Assembly (NCBI RefSeq): GCF_002941025.1 | Contig: NZ_PTJS01000001.1 | Coordinates: forward strand, 2,666,001-2,730,000 | DNA length: 64,000 nucleotides | Source of the DNA: Streptomyces sp. QL37 | GTDB taxonomy: Bacteria; Actinomycetota; Actinomycetes; Streptomycetales; Streptomycetaceae | Direction of reading: 5' to 3' | Shown: piece after piece, positions 1-9,363 of the stretch | How the letters are laid out: the number at the start of each line of letters is the position of its first letter | Numbering within the stretch: position 1 is the stretch's first letter | The notes under the pieces: generated by a model | Told to the model about the DNA's origin: nothing | Databases searched by the model: none | What the model saw: only the letters and a program-made list of their open reading frames with translations | Position numbers and translations under genes: made by a program

Positions 1-134
1 GCATCCCCCTGCTGGGGGTGCTGTCCACTACCCAGGGTTCGCTGTTCGAGGGCGTACGGCTGGTGGTGGCCGTCGCGGCGGTGATTCTGGTCGCGACGGG
101 GCTGGCGGTGGGTGCCGGTCTGCGGCGGGCCTGA
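1..134 (+). CDS. C-terminal end of an integral membrane protein (partial)
   Basis: The reading frame is open from the window edge to a TGA at 132-134 and gives 43 residues. It contains one clear hydrophobic helix (Val/Ala/Leu rich) followed by a short tail ending LRRA. This looks like the last transmembrane helix of a transporter, possibly an MFS drug exporter, but the family cannot be fixed from this fragment. The 5' part lies outside the window. Confidence 0.6.
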   Translation, partial: IPLLGVLSTTQGSLFEGVRLVVAVAAVILVATGLAVGAGLRRA

Positions 135-155
135 CGGGGCACGCGCCGCGGTTCC

Positions 156-509
156 CTACGGCCGGTCCAGGCGCAGCCGTTCCGCCTTGGGGAGCCCGGC
201 CACCACCAGGTCGTAACTGTCCTCCACGAGCTCCCGGACCATCCGGTCCGGGAGCTCGGAGACGGTCACGGTGTTCCAGTGCCGCTTGTTCAGGTGCCAG
301 CCGGGGACGATCGCCGCGTGCTCCTTGCGGAGCCGCAGCGCCTCGTCCGGGTCGCACTTGAGGCTGACCGTCAGCGGCTGCCCGTCGAGCGCGCTCAGGG
401 CGAACATCTTTCCCAGGACCTTGAAGACCGAGGCCTCGGGCCCGAAGGGGAACTCCTCCGCGCTCGCGTTGAACTCCAGGCAGAACGTGCGCAGCTCCTG
501 AGGAGTCAT
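156..509 (-). CDS. MmcQ/YjbR family protein
   Basis: A 117-residue protein that matches the MmcQ/YjbR (CyaY-like fold) family in length and in the pattern EFPFGPEASVFKVLGKMFAL near residues 19-38, with the conserved W..NKRHWNTV segment near residue 70. The family is described as DNA-binding-like, but its biochemical role is unsettled. The start overlaps the stop of the upstream CorC-like gene by 4 bases (ATGA), so it is the last gene of the phoH-ybeY-corC transcription unit. Function beyond the family name is not inferable. Confidence 0.85.
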   Translation of the reverse strand: MTPQELRTFCLEFNASAEEFPFGPEASVFKVLGKMFALSALDGQPLTVSLKCDPDEALRLRKEHAAIVPGWHLNKRHWNTVTVSELPDRMVRELVEDSYDLVVAGLPKAERLRLDRP

Positions 510-1789
510 GCCGTCTCCGCTCCCTCCGGTTCCACCAGCACCGTGACGATCTTGTTCCTGCGGCCCGCCGGGGACTCCGCGGTGAGGCGGAGCTTGCGCC
601 CGTCGGGGAGGTCGACCATCGAGGAGGCTCCGGAGATCGGGACCCGCCCGAGCGCCTTCGCCAGCAGTCCGCCGACGGTCTCCACGTCCTCGTCGTCGTA
701 CGCGTCGAGGCCGAACAGCTCCCCGAGGTCGCCGATGTCGAGCCGGGCTGTCACCCGGAAGCAGCCGTTCTCCAGCTCCTGGACCGGCGGGAGTTCGCGG
801 TCGTACTCGTCGGTGATCTCGCCGACGATCTCCTCGAGGATGTCCTCGATGGTGACGATGCCGGCCGTGCCGCCGTACTCGTCGATGACGACGGCGACGT
901 GGCTGCGGTCCTGCTGCATCTCGCGCAGCAGGTCACCGGCGTTCTTCGTGTCGGGGACGAACGCGGCGGGGCGCATAGCCGTGGAGACCAGGTCCGCCTC
1001 CGCGTCCCGGTTGATGTGCGTCTTGCGGACCAGGTCCTTGAGGTAGACGATCCCGACGATGTCGTCCTCGTTCTCCCCGGTGACCGGGATACGGGAGAAG
1101 CCGGAGCGCAGCGCGAGCGTCAGTGCCTGACGGACCGTCTTGTACCGCTCGATGCAGACCAGGTCGGTACGGGGCACCATGACCTCGCGCACCAGGGTGT
1201 CGCCGAGCTCGAAGACCGAGTGCACCATGCGGCGCTCCTCGTCCTCGATGAGCGACTCCTGCTCGGCGAGGTCGACCATGGCGCGCAGTTCGGCCTCACT
1301 GGCGAAGGGGCCCTTACGGAAGCCCTTGCCCGGGGTCAGCGCGTTGCCGAGGAGGATCAGCAGCTGCGGGATCGGGCCCATGATCCTGGCCAGCGGCAGC
1401 AGGACGTACGCCGCGGCCGTGGCCGTGTTCAGCGGGTGCTGGCGGCCGATGGTGCGCGGCGAGACCCCGATGGCGACGTAGCTGACAAGGACCATGACGC
1501 CCATGGCGACGGCCAGCGCCTCCCAGGTCTCCGGGAACTCCTTGAGGCAGGCGTACGTGACGAGCACCCCGGCCGACATCTCGCAGGCGACCCGCACGAG
1601 CAGGGCCACGTTGAGATAGCGGGTGGGGTCGGCCGCGACCTGCGCCAGCTTGGCGCTGCCGCGCCGCCCGGCCCTGACGGCCTCCGCCGCACGGAAGCTG
1701 GACGTGCGCGCGATGCCGGCCTCGGCGCAGGCCGCGAGCCAGCCGACGACGATCAGCAGGACCGCACCGGAGATGAGGGGGACGCTCAC
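506..1789 (-). CDS. Hemolysin/CorC-CNNM family membrane protein with CBS pair
   Basis: A 427-residue protein with DUF21 (CNNM) membrane helices in residues 1-150, two CBS domains at about 200-255 and 268-325 (VMVPRTDL, then [20 protein letters not shown]), and a CorC/HlyC C-terminal domain at about 335-420. CNNM/CorC proteins are linked to Mg2+/Co2+ efflux or homeostasis, with the CBS pair binding adenine nucleotides. The start is GTG, overlapping the ybeY stop (GTGA), so translation is probably coupled. The older name hemolysin is historical and there is no evidence for haemolysis. Confidence 0.92.
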   Translation of the reverse strand: MSVPLISGAVLLIVVGWLAACAEAGIARTSSFRAAEAVRAGRRGSAKLAQVAADPTRYLNVALLVRVACEMSAGVLVTYACLKEFPETWEALAVAMGVMVLVSYVAIGVSPRTIGRQHPLNTATAAAYVLLPLARIMGPIPQLLILLGNALTPGKGFRKGPFASEAELRAMVDLAEQESLIEDEERRMVHSVFELGDTLVREVMVPRTDLVCIERYKTVRQALTLALRSGFSRIPVTGENEDDIVGIVYLKDLVRKTHINRDAEADLVSTAMRPAAFVPDTKNAGDLLREMQQDRSHVAVVIDEYGGTAGIVTIEDILEEIVGEITDEYDRELPPVQELENGCFRVTARLDIGDLGELFGLDAYDDEDVETVGGLLAKALGRVPISGASSMVDLPDGRKLRLTAESPAGRRNKIVTVLVEPEGAETA

Positions 1790-2283
1790 GAGACGGTGGG
1801 GGCGGGGGACGGGCCGGTCAGGCCGCGCTCGCCGCGCCAGCCGTCGACGATCGCCGCCTGGAGGCCGAACATCTCGGCCTTCTCGTTCGCCTCCTCGTGG
1901 TCGTACCCGAGGAGGTGCAGCACCCCGTGGACGGTGAGGAGCTGGAGCTCCTCGTCCATCGAGTGCTGCGTCTCGGCGTCCTCGCCCTGCTTCTTCGCGA
2001 CCTCCGGGCAGAGCACGATGTCACCGAGGAGCCCCTGCGGGGGCTCCTCGTCGTCCTTGGCCGGGGGACGGAGCTCGTCCATCGGGAAGGACATGACGTC
2101 CGTCGGGCCGGGGAGGTCCATCCACTGGATGTGGAGCTGCTCCATGGCGGCGGTGTCCACCACGATCACCGAGAGTTCGGACAGCGGGTGGATCCGCATC
2201 CGGGCGAGGGCGTAGCGGGCGATGTCGAGGATCGCCTGCTCGTCGACCTCGGTTCCGGACTCGTTGTTGACGTCGATCGACAT
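1786..2283 (-). CDS. ybeY: Endoribonuclease YbeY (rRNA maturation factor)
   Basis: A 165-residue protein with the zinc-binding signature [11 protein letters not shown] (His119, His123, His129), which defines the UPF0054/YbeY family. YbeY is a metal-dependent single-strand endoribonuclease that helps 16S rRNA 3'-end maturation and 70S quality control in the cytoplasm. It sits 12 bases downstream of phoH, the usual phoH-ybeY-corC order in bacteria. Length is normal for the family. Confidence 0.97.
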   Translation of the reverse strand: MSIDVNNESGTEVDEQAILDIARYALARMRIHPLSELSVIVVDTAAMEQLHIQWMDLPGPTDVMSFPMDELRPPAKDDEEPPQGLLGDIVLCPEVAKKQGEDAETQHSMDEELQLLTVHGVLHLLGYDHEEANEKAEMFGLQAAIVDGWRGERGLTGPSPAPTVS

Positions 2284-2295
2284 GGTGCGCTGCGA

Positions 2296-3318
2296 CTACT
2301 TCCCGTTGCGGCCGGTGCGGCCCTCTGCGTTGTCGTACTTCTCGTACGCGTCGACGATACGGCCGACGAGCTTGTGCCGGACGACATCCTGAGAGGTGAG
2401 CCTGGAGAAGTGCACGTCCTGCACGTCCTCCAGGATCTCCTGGACCTGACGCAGACCGCTCTTGGTGCCGGTCGGCAGATCCACCTGGGTGACGTCACCG
2501 GTGACGACGATCTTCGAGTCGAAGCCGAGGCGGGTGAGGAACATCTTCATCTGCTCGGCGCTGGTGTTCTGCGCCTCGTCGAGGATGATGAACGCGTCGT
2601 TCAGGGTCCGGCCGCGCATGTAGGCGAGCGGTGCGACCTCGATCGTGCCCGCGGCCATGAGCCGGGGGATCGAGTCGGGGTCGAGCATGTCGTGCAGGGC
2701 GTCGTAGAGCGGGCGCAGATACGGGTCGATCTTGTCGAAGAGCGTGCCGGGCAGGAAGCCGAGCCGCTCCCCCGCCTCGACGGCGGGCCTGGTGAGGATG
2801 ATCCGGCTGACCTGCTTGGACTGCAGCGCCTGGACCGCCTTGGCCATGGCGAGATAGGTCTTCCCGGTGCCCGCGGGACCGATGCCGAACACGATGGTGT
2901 GCTTGTCGATCGCGTCGACGTAGCGCTTCTGGTTGAGCGTCTTGGGACGGATCGTGCGGCCACGGCTGGAGAGGATGTTCTGGGTGAGCACCTCGGCGGG
3001 GGTCTCGGCCCCTTCCGCGTTGCCGTTCCCGCTCGCCCTGAGCATGGCGATCGAGCGTTCCACAGCGTCCTCCGTCATCGGCAGCCCGGTGCGGAGCACC
3101 AGCACCATCTCGTCGAACAGGCGCTGGATGAGGGCGACGTCCGCCGCGCTTCCAGTCGCGCTTATCTCATTGCCCCGGACATGGATGTCGACGGCCGGGA
3201 ACGCCGTTTCGATGACGCGCAACAGCGAATCGCCCGACCCCAGGAGCATCACCATGGGGTGTGCGGCCGGGATGCTGATCTGGGCGCGCGCCTGCGGCTG
3301 TGTCGGTGACTGAGTCAT
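2296..3318 (-). CDS. PhoH family P-loop ATPase
   Basis: A 340-residue PhoH-like protein. Walker A is GPAGTGKT at residues 147-154 and Walker B is FIILDEAQ near 243-250. The N-terminal part (residues 40-75) is the KH-like RNA-associated region typical of the long PhoH form. The frame is open further upstream, but I chose the ATG at 3318 because the protein then begins MTQSPTQ and has GAGGG seven bases before it. Cytoplasmic ATPase. The partnership with YbeY suggests RNA metabolism, although the exact activity is not established. First gene of the phoH-ybeY-corC-yjbR unit. Confidence 0.92.
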   Translation of the reverse strand: MTQSPTQPQARAQISIPAAHPMVMLLGSGDSLLRVIETAFPAVDIHVRGNEISATGSAADVALIQRLFDEMVLVLRTGLPMTEDAVERSIAMLRASGNGNAEGAETPAEVLTQNILSSRGRTIRPKTLNQKRYVDAIDKHTIVFGIGPAGTGKTYLAMAKAVQALQSKQVSRIILTRPAVEAGERLGFLPGTLFDKIDPYLRPLYDALHDMLDPDSIPRLMAAGTIEVAPLAYMRGRTLNDAFIILDEAQNTSAEQMKMFLTRLGFDSKIVVTGDVTQVDLPTGTKSGLRQVQEILEDVQDVHFSRLTSQDVVRHKLVGRIVDAYEKYDNAEGRTGRNGK

Positions 3319-3445
3319 GGGCCGGCCCTCGGGCCTGCGCATACCTCCCGTTGCAGGGCAGTCGCTGTTCGACTGCCTCTGGAGTACCAGCGTACGACTC
3401 CCCGCCGACAACGCCGAGATGTTTTACCCGGTGATCATCGGGCCT

Positions 3446-4549
3446 TCACTGGCGGAAGCCGATGGTCGGGACCGCGCGGCGCAGGGGCCACGCCCTGCTC
3501 GATGCGGGCAGCAGCTCGTCCAGGAAGGCGTAGCGCTCCAGCGCCGCCGGGTCCTGGTCGGCGCAGGTGCGTACCTGCTGCCACCAGCCGGCGATCTCGG
3601 CCCATCCGGGTGCGGAAAGAGATCCGCCGAACTCCTGCACGGACAGCGCGGCCGTCAGCCCGGCGAAGGCGAGGCGGTCGGCGAGCGGCCAGCCGGCCAG
3701 CGTCCCGGTGACGAACCCGGCGACGAAGACGTCGCCCGCCCCGGTGGGATCCAGGGCCTCCACAGCGATGGCGGGCACCTCGGCAGCCGTGCCGGTCTCC
3801 CGGTCCACCGCGTAGGCGCCCTCCGCGCCCAGGGTGACCACGGCCAGGGGGACCCGCTCGGCCAGGGCGTGGGCGGCGGCGCGCGGGCAGTCCGTACGGG
3901 TGTAGCGCATGGCCTCCTCGGCGTTCGGGAGGAAGGCCAGGCAGTGCCCGAGGTCGGGCAGTGCGTCCAGGTCCCAGCGGCCGCTCTCGTCCCAGCCGAC
4001 GTCGGCGAAGACCATCGCGCCGTTACGGGCGGCCCCGGCCACCCAGGGCTCGCTGCGGCCGGGGGTCAGCGAGGCCACGGCGGCGCGCGCGCGGGGCGGG
4101 CAGTGCGGGAACGTACGGCCGGGGGCCACGGCGGTGGCGGGGGCCGGAGCCTCGTGACCGTGCGAGACCATCGTGCGCTCGCCCTCGTACGCCATGGAGA
4201 CGGTGACGGGCGAGTGCCAGCCGGGGACCGTGCGCGACATGGTCAGGTCGATGCCCTCGCCCTGTTCGAGGGCGTCCCAGCAGTACTCGCCGTAGTGGTC
4301 GTCGCCGAACGCGGCGGCCAGCGAGGTGCGGAGACCGAGCCGGGCGAGGGCGGTGGCCATGTTGGCGACGCCTCCGGGGCTTGAGCCCATCCCCCGGGCC
4401 CAGGACTCCGTCCCGCGCACCGGCGCGCTGTCCAGCCCGGTGAAGATGATGTCGAGGAAGACCGTGCCGGTCAGGAAGACGTCACAGGCCGGGTCCTGCG
4501 GGGCGCGCAGCCCGAGCAGCGGGTCGATGCCTGGATCAGCTGTACTCAC
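3446..4549 (-). CDS. PfkB-family carbohydrate kinase
   Basis: A 367-residue ribokinase-fold kinase. The C-terminal PfkB signature DPTGAGDVFVAGFVTG includes the catalytic Asp, and an N-terminal glycine-rich motif (SSPGGVANMATALARLG) binds the sugar. It phosphorylates a sugar or nucleoside with ATP, but the substrate cannot be read from sequence. The frame continues upstream to 4762. I prefer the GTG at 4549 (VSTADPG), preceded by GGGGAG, because the upstream extension is low in family similarity. The gene diverges from an MFS transporter across a Crp-type palindrome, which suggests catabolite or cAMP-linked control of the pair. Confidence 0.85.
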   Translation of the reverse strand: MSTADPGIDPLLGLRAPQDPACDVFLTGTVFLDIIFTGLDSAPVRGTESWARGMGSSPGGVANMATALARLGLRTSLAAAFGDDHYGEYCWDALEQGEGIDLTMSRTVPGWHSPVTVSMAYEGERTMVSHGHEAPAPATAVAPGRTFPHCPPRARAAVASLTPGRSEPWVAGAARNGAMVFADVGWDESGRWDLDALPDLGHCLAFLPNAEEAMRYTRTDCPRAAAHALAERVPLAVVTLGAEGAYAVDRETGTAAEVPAIAVEALDPTGAGDVFVAGFVTGTLAGWPLADRLAFAGLTAALSVQEFGGSLSAPGWAEIAGWWQQVRTCADQDPAALERYAFLDELLPASSRAWPLRRAVPTIGFRQ

Positions 4550-4702
4550 CGTGCGCTCCCCGGCCTCGGCAGATCTGAACAGTGCGGGATGCGGCCAGTG
4601 TGCCGGATTCGCCGCCGCATCCGGAGGGTCCGCGCCGTACGGCGCAAACTCACTCCCACCTGCATAAACATGCGCAGCTACCCGGCTCCGTGACGCATAA
4701 AC

Positions 4703-4728
4703 CTCGATGTGACCCAGATCACATCGAG
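4703..4728. promoter_or_regulatory. Perfect Crp-type palindrome
   Basis: Arms CTCGATGTGA and TCACATCGAG are perfect 10-base inverted repeats separated by CCCAGA. The core TGTGA-N6-TCACA equals the classical Crp half-site arrangement, and on the reverse strand it reads GTG-N6-GTCAC, which agrees with the Streptomyces Crp consensus GTG-N6-GNCAC as I recall it. It lies in the divergent intergenic region between the PfkB kinase and the MFS gene, so it could control either or both. Confidence 0.75.
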
Positions 4729-4822
4729 CCGACTTTCCGTCGCCTGGGCGCGCTTGATACAAATTGCCCCGCGAGCACCGTTCGGGACAGTTGACGAGAG
4801 TGCCGCTTCTCCCGCTTTTCCT

Positions 4823-4894
4823 CGCTCCACCCTCCCCTGCCTTACCTCTGCCTTGCCCTCCCCTGCTCTGCCCCGCTCCACCCTCCCCTGCCTT
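4823..4894. repeat. Pyrimidine-rich 21-bp direct repeat
   Basis: The same 21 bases, starting CGCTCCACCC and ending CCCTGCCTT, occur at 4823-4843 and 4874-4894, exactly 51 bases apart. They sit in an almost pure C/T tract (about 4810-4910) that runs up to the MFS transporter start. No open frame explains it. It could be untranslated leader or a slippage-prone tract. Confidence 0.8.
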
Positions 4895-4929
4895 CTTCCG
4901 CCTCCTCTGGCATGTCTTCAGGAACGCCC

Positions 4930-6267
4930 ATGTCCTCGCGCCCTCGCGCCGCGTGGCCCCTGGTCGCCGTCTTCACCGCCGGTTACCTCGCCGCCTATCT
5001 GCTCCCCACCATCGTCGGCCGCCTCAGCACCTATCTGGGCCTGAGCTCCGCCCAGGCCGGTCTCGTCGGCAGTGCCCTTCTGCTCAGCTCGGCATCGGCC
5101 GGCTTCGCGCTGGCGGGACGCGTCGAGAGATTCGGGTCGTGCAGACCGGCGCGCGCGGGGCTGCTCCTGGCCGCGCTCGGCTACGGCTGCGCGGCGCTGA
5201 CCACCTCGATGCCACTGGTGATCGCGGGTGTCGTGATCGGCGGTCTCGGATCGGGTACGGCGACCGCCGTCGCCGCGTCCGGCATCGCGGCGCAGAGCGA
5301 TCCGCACCGGACGTCGTCGCTCGGGCTGCTCAGCGTCTCGGCGACGGCGGGGGCCCTCTACCTGACGATCCCTCACCTGGGCGGCGGCCACCGGCTGCCG
5401 TTCGCCTCCATCGCGCTGGTCGCACTGCTCGTCTGGCCCGCGACCTCCCGGCTGGGCGGCCCCGCCCAGGCCGGCGGGACGTCGCCGGTGCAGGGACGGC
5501 TGCCGCACCGGCGGTCGGGGCTGGTGCTGGCGGGCGGGATGCTCGTCTGGTCCATGGCCCAGAACGCCCTGTGGGGCGTGAGCAGCCGCATCGGCGCGGT
5601 CCAGGTCGGCCTCTCCGAGGTGACCATCGGCGCCGTGTTCGCCGCCGCGCTGGGAGCGGGACTGCTCGGCGTGATGGGCGCGGGCGTGCTGGGAGCCCGG
5701 CTCGGGCGGGCGGTGCCGATCGGCCTCGGGACGATGATCATCGCTGGGAGCATCGTGCTCAGCTCCTCGGCCGAGGACCTGGGGTCGTTCGCGACCGGTG
5801 AGATCGCGTGGAACACCTTCTACCCGGTGGTCCTGTCGTATCTGATCGGGCTTGCCGCGTCGCTGGACGTGCGCGGCCGCTGGGCGGTCCTCGCGGGTTC
5901 GGCGGCATCCGTCGGCACGGCCTGCGGCCCCCTGCTCGGCAGTGTGCTCTCCGAGCAGGCGGGCTACGCGGTGATGGGCCTGATCCTGGGGGCTGCCACG
6001 CTCCTGGTCGCGGCCCCCGTCACCGCGGTGGCGCTGCACACCGGCGGCCGGCCACTGGTGCCCGGCTCCGTCCGGCGCAGGGGTGGCGCCCCTGCCGCGC
6101 TCCTCGCCGCCACGACCAACAGCCTCTCCGGCGCGGTGCCCAGGCTGGGCGCGCCGGAGCAGGAGGTCGCGGAGATCAGCGTGCCCGCGCTGCGGCGCAG
6201 GCGGCTGGTGCGGAGCGCGATCCGGGCGGCGGGACCGGACGGCGGTTCCGGTCAGTCGAACGTGTAG
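4930..6267 (+). CDS. MFS transporter
   Basis: About 445 residues with roughly twelve hydrophobic helices, small-residue-rich helices and short loops typical of the major facilitator superfamily, closest in feel to the CynX/YbfB-like group. A proton-coupled plasma-membrane transporter of unknown substrate. The first ATG in frame is at 4912, but the ATG at 4930 has AGGA seven bases upstream, so the shorter start is preferred. The C-terminal tail (about 50 residues, basic) is cytoplasmic. The 3' end overlaps the convergent deaminase gene by 16 bases. Divergent from the PfkB kinase over the Crp-type site. Confidence 0.85.
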   Translation: MSSRPRAAWPLVAVFTAGYLAAYLLPTIVGRLSTYLGLSSAQAGLVGSALLLSSASAGFALAGRVERFGSCRPARAGLLLAALGYGCAALTTSMPLVIAGVVIGGLGSGTATAVAASGIAAQSDPHRTSSLGLLSVSATAGALYLTIPHLGGGHRLPFASIALVALLVWPATSRLGGPAQAGGTSPVQGRLPHRRSGLVLAGGMLVWSMAQNALWGVSSRIGAVQVGLSEVTIGAVFAAALGAGLLGVMGAGVLGARLGRAVPIGLGTMIIAGSIVLSSSAEDLGSFATGEIAWNTFYPVVLSYLIGLAASLDVRGRWAVLAGSAASVGTACGPLLGSVLSEQAGYAVMGLILGAATLLVAAPVTAVALHTGGRPLVPGSVRRRGGAPAALLAATTNSLSGAVPRLGAPEQEVAEISVPALRRRRLVRSAIRAAGPDGGSGQSNV

Positions 6268-7244
6268 GCCTCGACCTCGGCGAGGTAGCGCGCCCTGCGC
6301 TCCTCGTCGTGGTCGAGGAAGGCCGCCTCGAAGGAGTTGCGGGCGAGGGTGCGCAGCTGCTCAGGGTCCAGGCCGAGCGCCTCGTGCACGGCGTGGAAGG
6401 TGTCTCCGACGTATCCGCCGAAGTAGGCGGGGTCGTCGGAGTTCACCGTGCAGAGCAGGCCGGCGTCCATCATGGACCGCAGCGGGTGCTGCTCCAGGAC
6501 GTCGATGGCGCGCAGCCGTACGTTGGAGAGCGGGCAGAGCGTCAGCGGGATCCGCTCGGAGACCAGCCGGTCCACCAGCTCCGGGTCCTCCATGCAGCGC
6601 AGGCCGTGGTCGATCCGCTCCACGCCCAGGACGTCGAGGGCCTCCCGGATGTACTCCGGCGGGCCCTCCTCACCGGCGTGGGCGACCTTGCGCAGGCCGA
6701 GGGCCGTGGCCGCCGCGTACACCTCGCGGAACTTCGCGGGCGGGTGACCGACCTCCGCCGAGTCGAGGCCCACGGCGCTGACGCGGCGCAGGTACGGCTT
6801 CGCGGCTTCCAGGGTCTCCAGCGCGGACTCGGCGGACTTGTCGCGCAGGAAACACATGATCAGCTGGGTGGAGACGCCGTGCGTCTCCTCGCTGCGGTCC
6901 AGCGCCCTGCCCAGCCCCTCGATCACGGTGCCGATCGGGACGCCTCGGTCGGTGTGCGCCTGCGGGTCGAAGAAGATCTCCGCGTGGCGGACGCCCTGGG
7001 CGGCGGCGCGGGCGAGGTAGGCGTCGGCCAGTTCGGCGAAGTCGTCCTCGGTGCGCAGGACCGCCATGAGGGCGTAGTAGAGGTCGAGGAAGCTCTGCAG
7101 GTCGTCGAAGAGATAGGCGGTGCGCAGCTCTTCGGTGTCCGCGTAGGGCAGGTCCACGCCGTTGCGTGCGGCGAGCGCGAAGGCCAGCTCGGGTTCGAGG
7201 GTGCCTTCGATGTGGAGGTGGAGTTCGGCCTTGGGGAGGTGCAC
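6252..7244 (-). CDS. Adenine/adenosine deaminase family amidohydrolase
   Basis: A 330-residue zinc amidohydrolase with HLHIEGTLEP at the N terminus (metal-binding His9 and His11), HAGEEGPPEYI near residue 190 and NSDDPAYFGGY near 267 (catalytic Asp pair). The segments FFDPQ.HTDRG, VGLDS.EVGHPP and HAGEEGP are the pattern I know from prokaryotic type-2 adenine deaminases rather than classical adenosine deaminase, so adenine to hypoxanthine is the more likely reaction. Databases usually name it adenosine deaminase. Purine salvage, cytoplasmic. Lies 10 bases downstream of rnz. Confidence 0.85.
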   Translation of the reverse strand: MHLPKAELHLHIEGTLEPELAFALAARNGVDLPYADTEELRTAYLFDDLQSFLDLYYALMAVLRTEDDFAELADAYLARAAAQGVRHAEIFFDPQAHTDRGVPIGTVIEGLGRALDRSEETHGVSTQLIMCFLRDKSAESALETLEAAKPYLRRVSAVGLDSAEVGHPPAKFREVYAAATALGLRKVAHAGEEGPPEYIREALDVLGVERIDHGLRCMEDPELVDRLVSERIPLTLCPLSNVRLRAIDVLEQHPLRSMMDAGLLCTVNSDDPAYFGGYVGDTFHAVHEALGLDPEQLRTLARNSFEAAFLDHDEERRARYLAEVEAYTFD

Positions 7245-7254
7245 GGGGTTCTCG

Positions 7255-8163
7255 TTACGTGTGGCGGGTGGGTACCGGGACCCTGATCAGGTCCTGGGCG
7301 ATGGTCAGTTCGCCTTCGAAGCCGGCTGCCCTGGCCTGGCGCTCGAAGTCGTCGGGGTCGGTGTAACGCTGGGAGAAGTGCGTCAGCACGAGGTGCCGTA
7401 CGCCCGACTCCTTCGCCACCCGGGCCGCCTGGCCGGCGGTGAGGTGACCGTGGTCGGCGGCGAGCCGGCTGTCCTCGTCGAGGAACGTCGACTCGATGAC
7501 GAGCATGTCGCATCCCTCGGCGAGGGCGAACGCGCCGTCGCAGAGCCGGGTGTCCATGACGAACGCGAACCGCTGTCCGCGGCGGGGTTCGGAGACCTCC
7601 TCCAGCGGGATGCCGCGCAGCACCCCGTCCCGCTGGATCCGTCCGACGTCGGGCCCGCCGATGCCGTGCTCGGCAAGCTTCGCGGGCAGCATGCGCAGCC
7701 GGTCGGGCTCGGTGAGGCGGTAGCCGTAGGACTCGACCGGGTGCGAGAGCCGGTGGCTGTCGAGGGTGTACGCGTCGGTGGTGGCCAGGACGCCGTCGGC
7801 GGCGACCGGGGCCTCGGTCAGCTCGACGGACTCGCGGTAGGCGGTCGCGTACCGCAGGCGGTCGAAGAAGCGCTGTCCGCTCGCCGGGAAGTGGGCCGTG
7901 ACGGGGTGCGGGACCTGGTCGAGGTTGATCCGCTGGATCACCCCCGCCAGGCCCAGCGAGTGGTCGCCGTGGAAGTGCGTGACACAGATCCGGTCGATGT
8001 CGTGAGCGGCGACGCCCGCCCGCAGCATCTGGCGCTGCGTGCCCTCGCCCGGGTCGAAGAGGATGCCCTCGCCGTCCCAGCGCAGCAGGTAGCCGTTGTG
8101 GTTGCGGTGACGGGTCGGCACCTGACTGGCGGTGCCGAGGATCACGAGCTCTCGTACGGACAC
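7255..8163 (-). CDS. rnz: Ribonuclease Z (tRNA 3' processing)
   Basis: A 302-residue metallo-beta-lactamase-fold protein with the HFHGDH metal motif near residue 63, N-terminal [13 protein letters not shown] and the [11 protein letters not shown] segment characteristic of RNase Z/ElaC. It cleaves pre-tRNA 3' trailers using two zinc ions. Slightly variant termini compared with short-form RNase Z, but the core motifs are intact. It lies between a HIT-family gene (15 bases upstream) and the deaminase, and probably shares a transcript with both. Confidence 0.88.
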   Translation of the reverse strand: MSVRELVILGTASQVPTRHRNHNGYLLRWDGEGILFDPGEGTQRQMLRAGVAAHDIDRICVTHFHGDHSLGLAGVIQRINLDQVPHPVTAHFPASGQRFFDRLRYATAYRESVELTEAPVAADGVLATTDAYTLDSHRLSHPVESYGYRLTEPDRLRMLPAKLAEHGIGGPDVGRIQRDGVLRGIPLEEVSEPRRGQRFAFVMDTRLCDGAFALAEGCDMLVIESTFLDEDSRLAADHGHLTAGQAARVAKESGVRHLVLTHFSQRYTDPDDFERQARAAGFEGELTIAQDLIRVPVPTRHT

Positions 8164-8178
8164 GGGTGGTGGCGCTCC

Positions 8179-8538
8179 CTAACCGGGGGGCCACTGCATC
8201 CCGCGGCCGCCCAGGACGTGGGCGTGCGCGTGGAAGACGGTCTGACCGGCGCCCGCACCGGTGTTGAGCACGATGCGGTAGCCGCTCTCGGTGAGGTTCT
8301 CGTCGGCGGCCACCAGGCCCGCCTCGCGCAGCACGTCGGCGGCGGCCTGCGGGTCGCCGGCGGCGAGTGCGGCGGCGTCCGGGTAGTGCGCCTTGGGGAT
8401 GACCAGGACGTGGGTCGGAGCCTGGGGGTTTATGTCGCGGAAGGCGACGGTCGTTTCGCTCTCGCGCACGATCGTCGCCGGGATGTCCCCTGTAACGATC
8501 TTGCAGAACAGGCAGTCGGTCTGCGGCGCTCCCGCCAT
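8179..8538 (-). CDS. HIT (histidine triad) family nucleotide hydrolase
   Basis: A 119-residue HINT-type protein. CLFCKI near residue 9 begins the domain and the triad motif HAHAHVLGG lies near residues 101-109. Enzymes of this branch hydrolyse adenosine phosphoramidates and related AMP-lysine adducts. Cytoplasmic. The whole family-sized domain is present with no fusion. First gene of the HIT-rnz-deaminase run. Confidence 0.92.
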   Translation of the reverse strand: MAGAPQTDCLFCKIVTGDIPATIVRESETTVAFRDINPQAPTHVLVIPKAHYPDAAALAAGDPQAAADVLREAGLVAADENLTESGYRIVLNTGAGAGQTVFHAHAHVLGGRGMQWPPG

Positions 8539-8616
8539 GGCCCGGCCTCCTAGGTCGTTTCGGTCCTCGTGATCAGTACACCGGCATGCTATCCGCCCGC
8601 GGCGGGCGGGCGGCTC

Positions 8617-9363
8617 TCAGCTCCAGCGACCGGTGCGTCCCATGAGGAGGGCCGCCGCGGCCGTCCCCGCGGTCGAGGTCCGCAGCACACTCGGGCCGAG
8701 CCGGTACGGGGGCGCTCCCGCCTCGGCGAAGGCGGCCAGCTCCTGGGGTGACACCCCGCCCTCCGGGCCCACGACCAGCACGATCTCCCCGCCGGCGGGG
8801 AGACCGGCGGTGGCGAGCGGTTCGCTGCCGCTGTCCCGGTCCTCGTGCAGGACGCCCGCGAAGTCCGCCCCGGCCAGCAGGGCGGCGACCTGTTTGGTCG
8901 TCATGGCGTCCGCCACCTCGGGGAAACGCACCCTGCGCGACTGCTTCCCCGCCTCGCGCGCGGTGCTGCGCCACTTGGCGAGGGACTTGAGGCCCCGGTC
9001 GCCCTTCCACTGCGTGATGCAGCGCGCGGCCTGCCAGGGCACGATCATGTCGACGCCCGTCTCGGTCATCGTCTCCACGGCCAGCTCACCGCGGTCGCCC
9101 TTGGGCAGCGCCTGGACGACGGTGATGCGGGGCGCGGGGGCGTCCTCCTCGTGGACGCTTCCGAGGCCGGTGACCACGAGCCGGTCCTTGCCCTCGGCCG
9201 CGCGTACGACGCCTTCCGCCCAGCGGCCCCGCCCGTCGGTCAGGACGACGTCCTCCCCCGGGTTCAGCCGCTTCACGGACACGGCGTGCCGCCCCTCGGG
9301 GCCGTCAAGGACGAACTCCGGCCCGCCGGGCAGCTGTTCGACGACGAAGACAGGTGCCGTCAC
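8617..9363 (-). CDS. rsmE: 16S rRNA (uracil-1498-N3)-methyltransferase RsmE
   Basis: A 248-residue SPOUT-class methyltransferase with the N-terminal PUA-like RNA-binding part (residues 1-75) and C-terminal knot motifs VLVVGPEGGVSPQEL and LGPSVLRTSTAGTAA. It methylates U1498 in the decoding region of 16S rRNA using S-adenosylmethionine. The GTG start overlaps the stop of the upstream nitronate monooxygenase gene by 4 bases. Confidence 0.95.
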   Translation of the reverse strand: MTAPVFVVEQLPGGPEFVLDGPEGRHAVSVKRLNPGEDVVLTDGRGRWAEGVVRAAEGKDRLVVTGLGSVHEEDAPAPRITVVQALPKGDRGELAVETMTETGVDMIVPWQAARCITQWKGDRGLKSLAKWRSTAREAGKQSRRVRFPEVADAMTTKQVAALLAGADFAGVLHEDRDSGSEPLATAGLPAGGEIVLVVGPEGGVSPQELAAFAEAGAPPYRLGPSVLRTSTAGTAAAALLMGRTGRWS

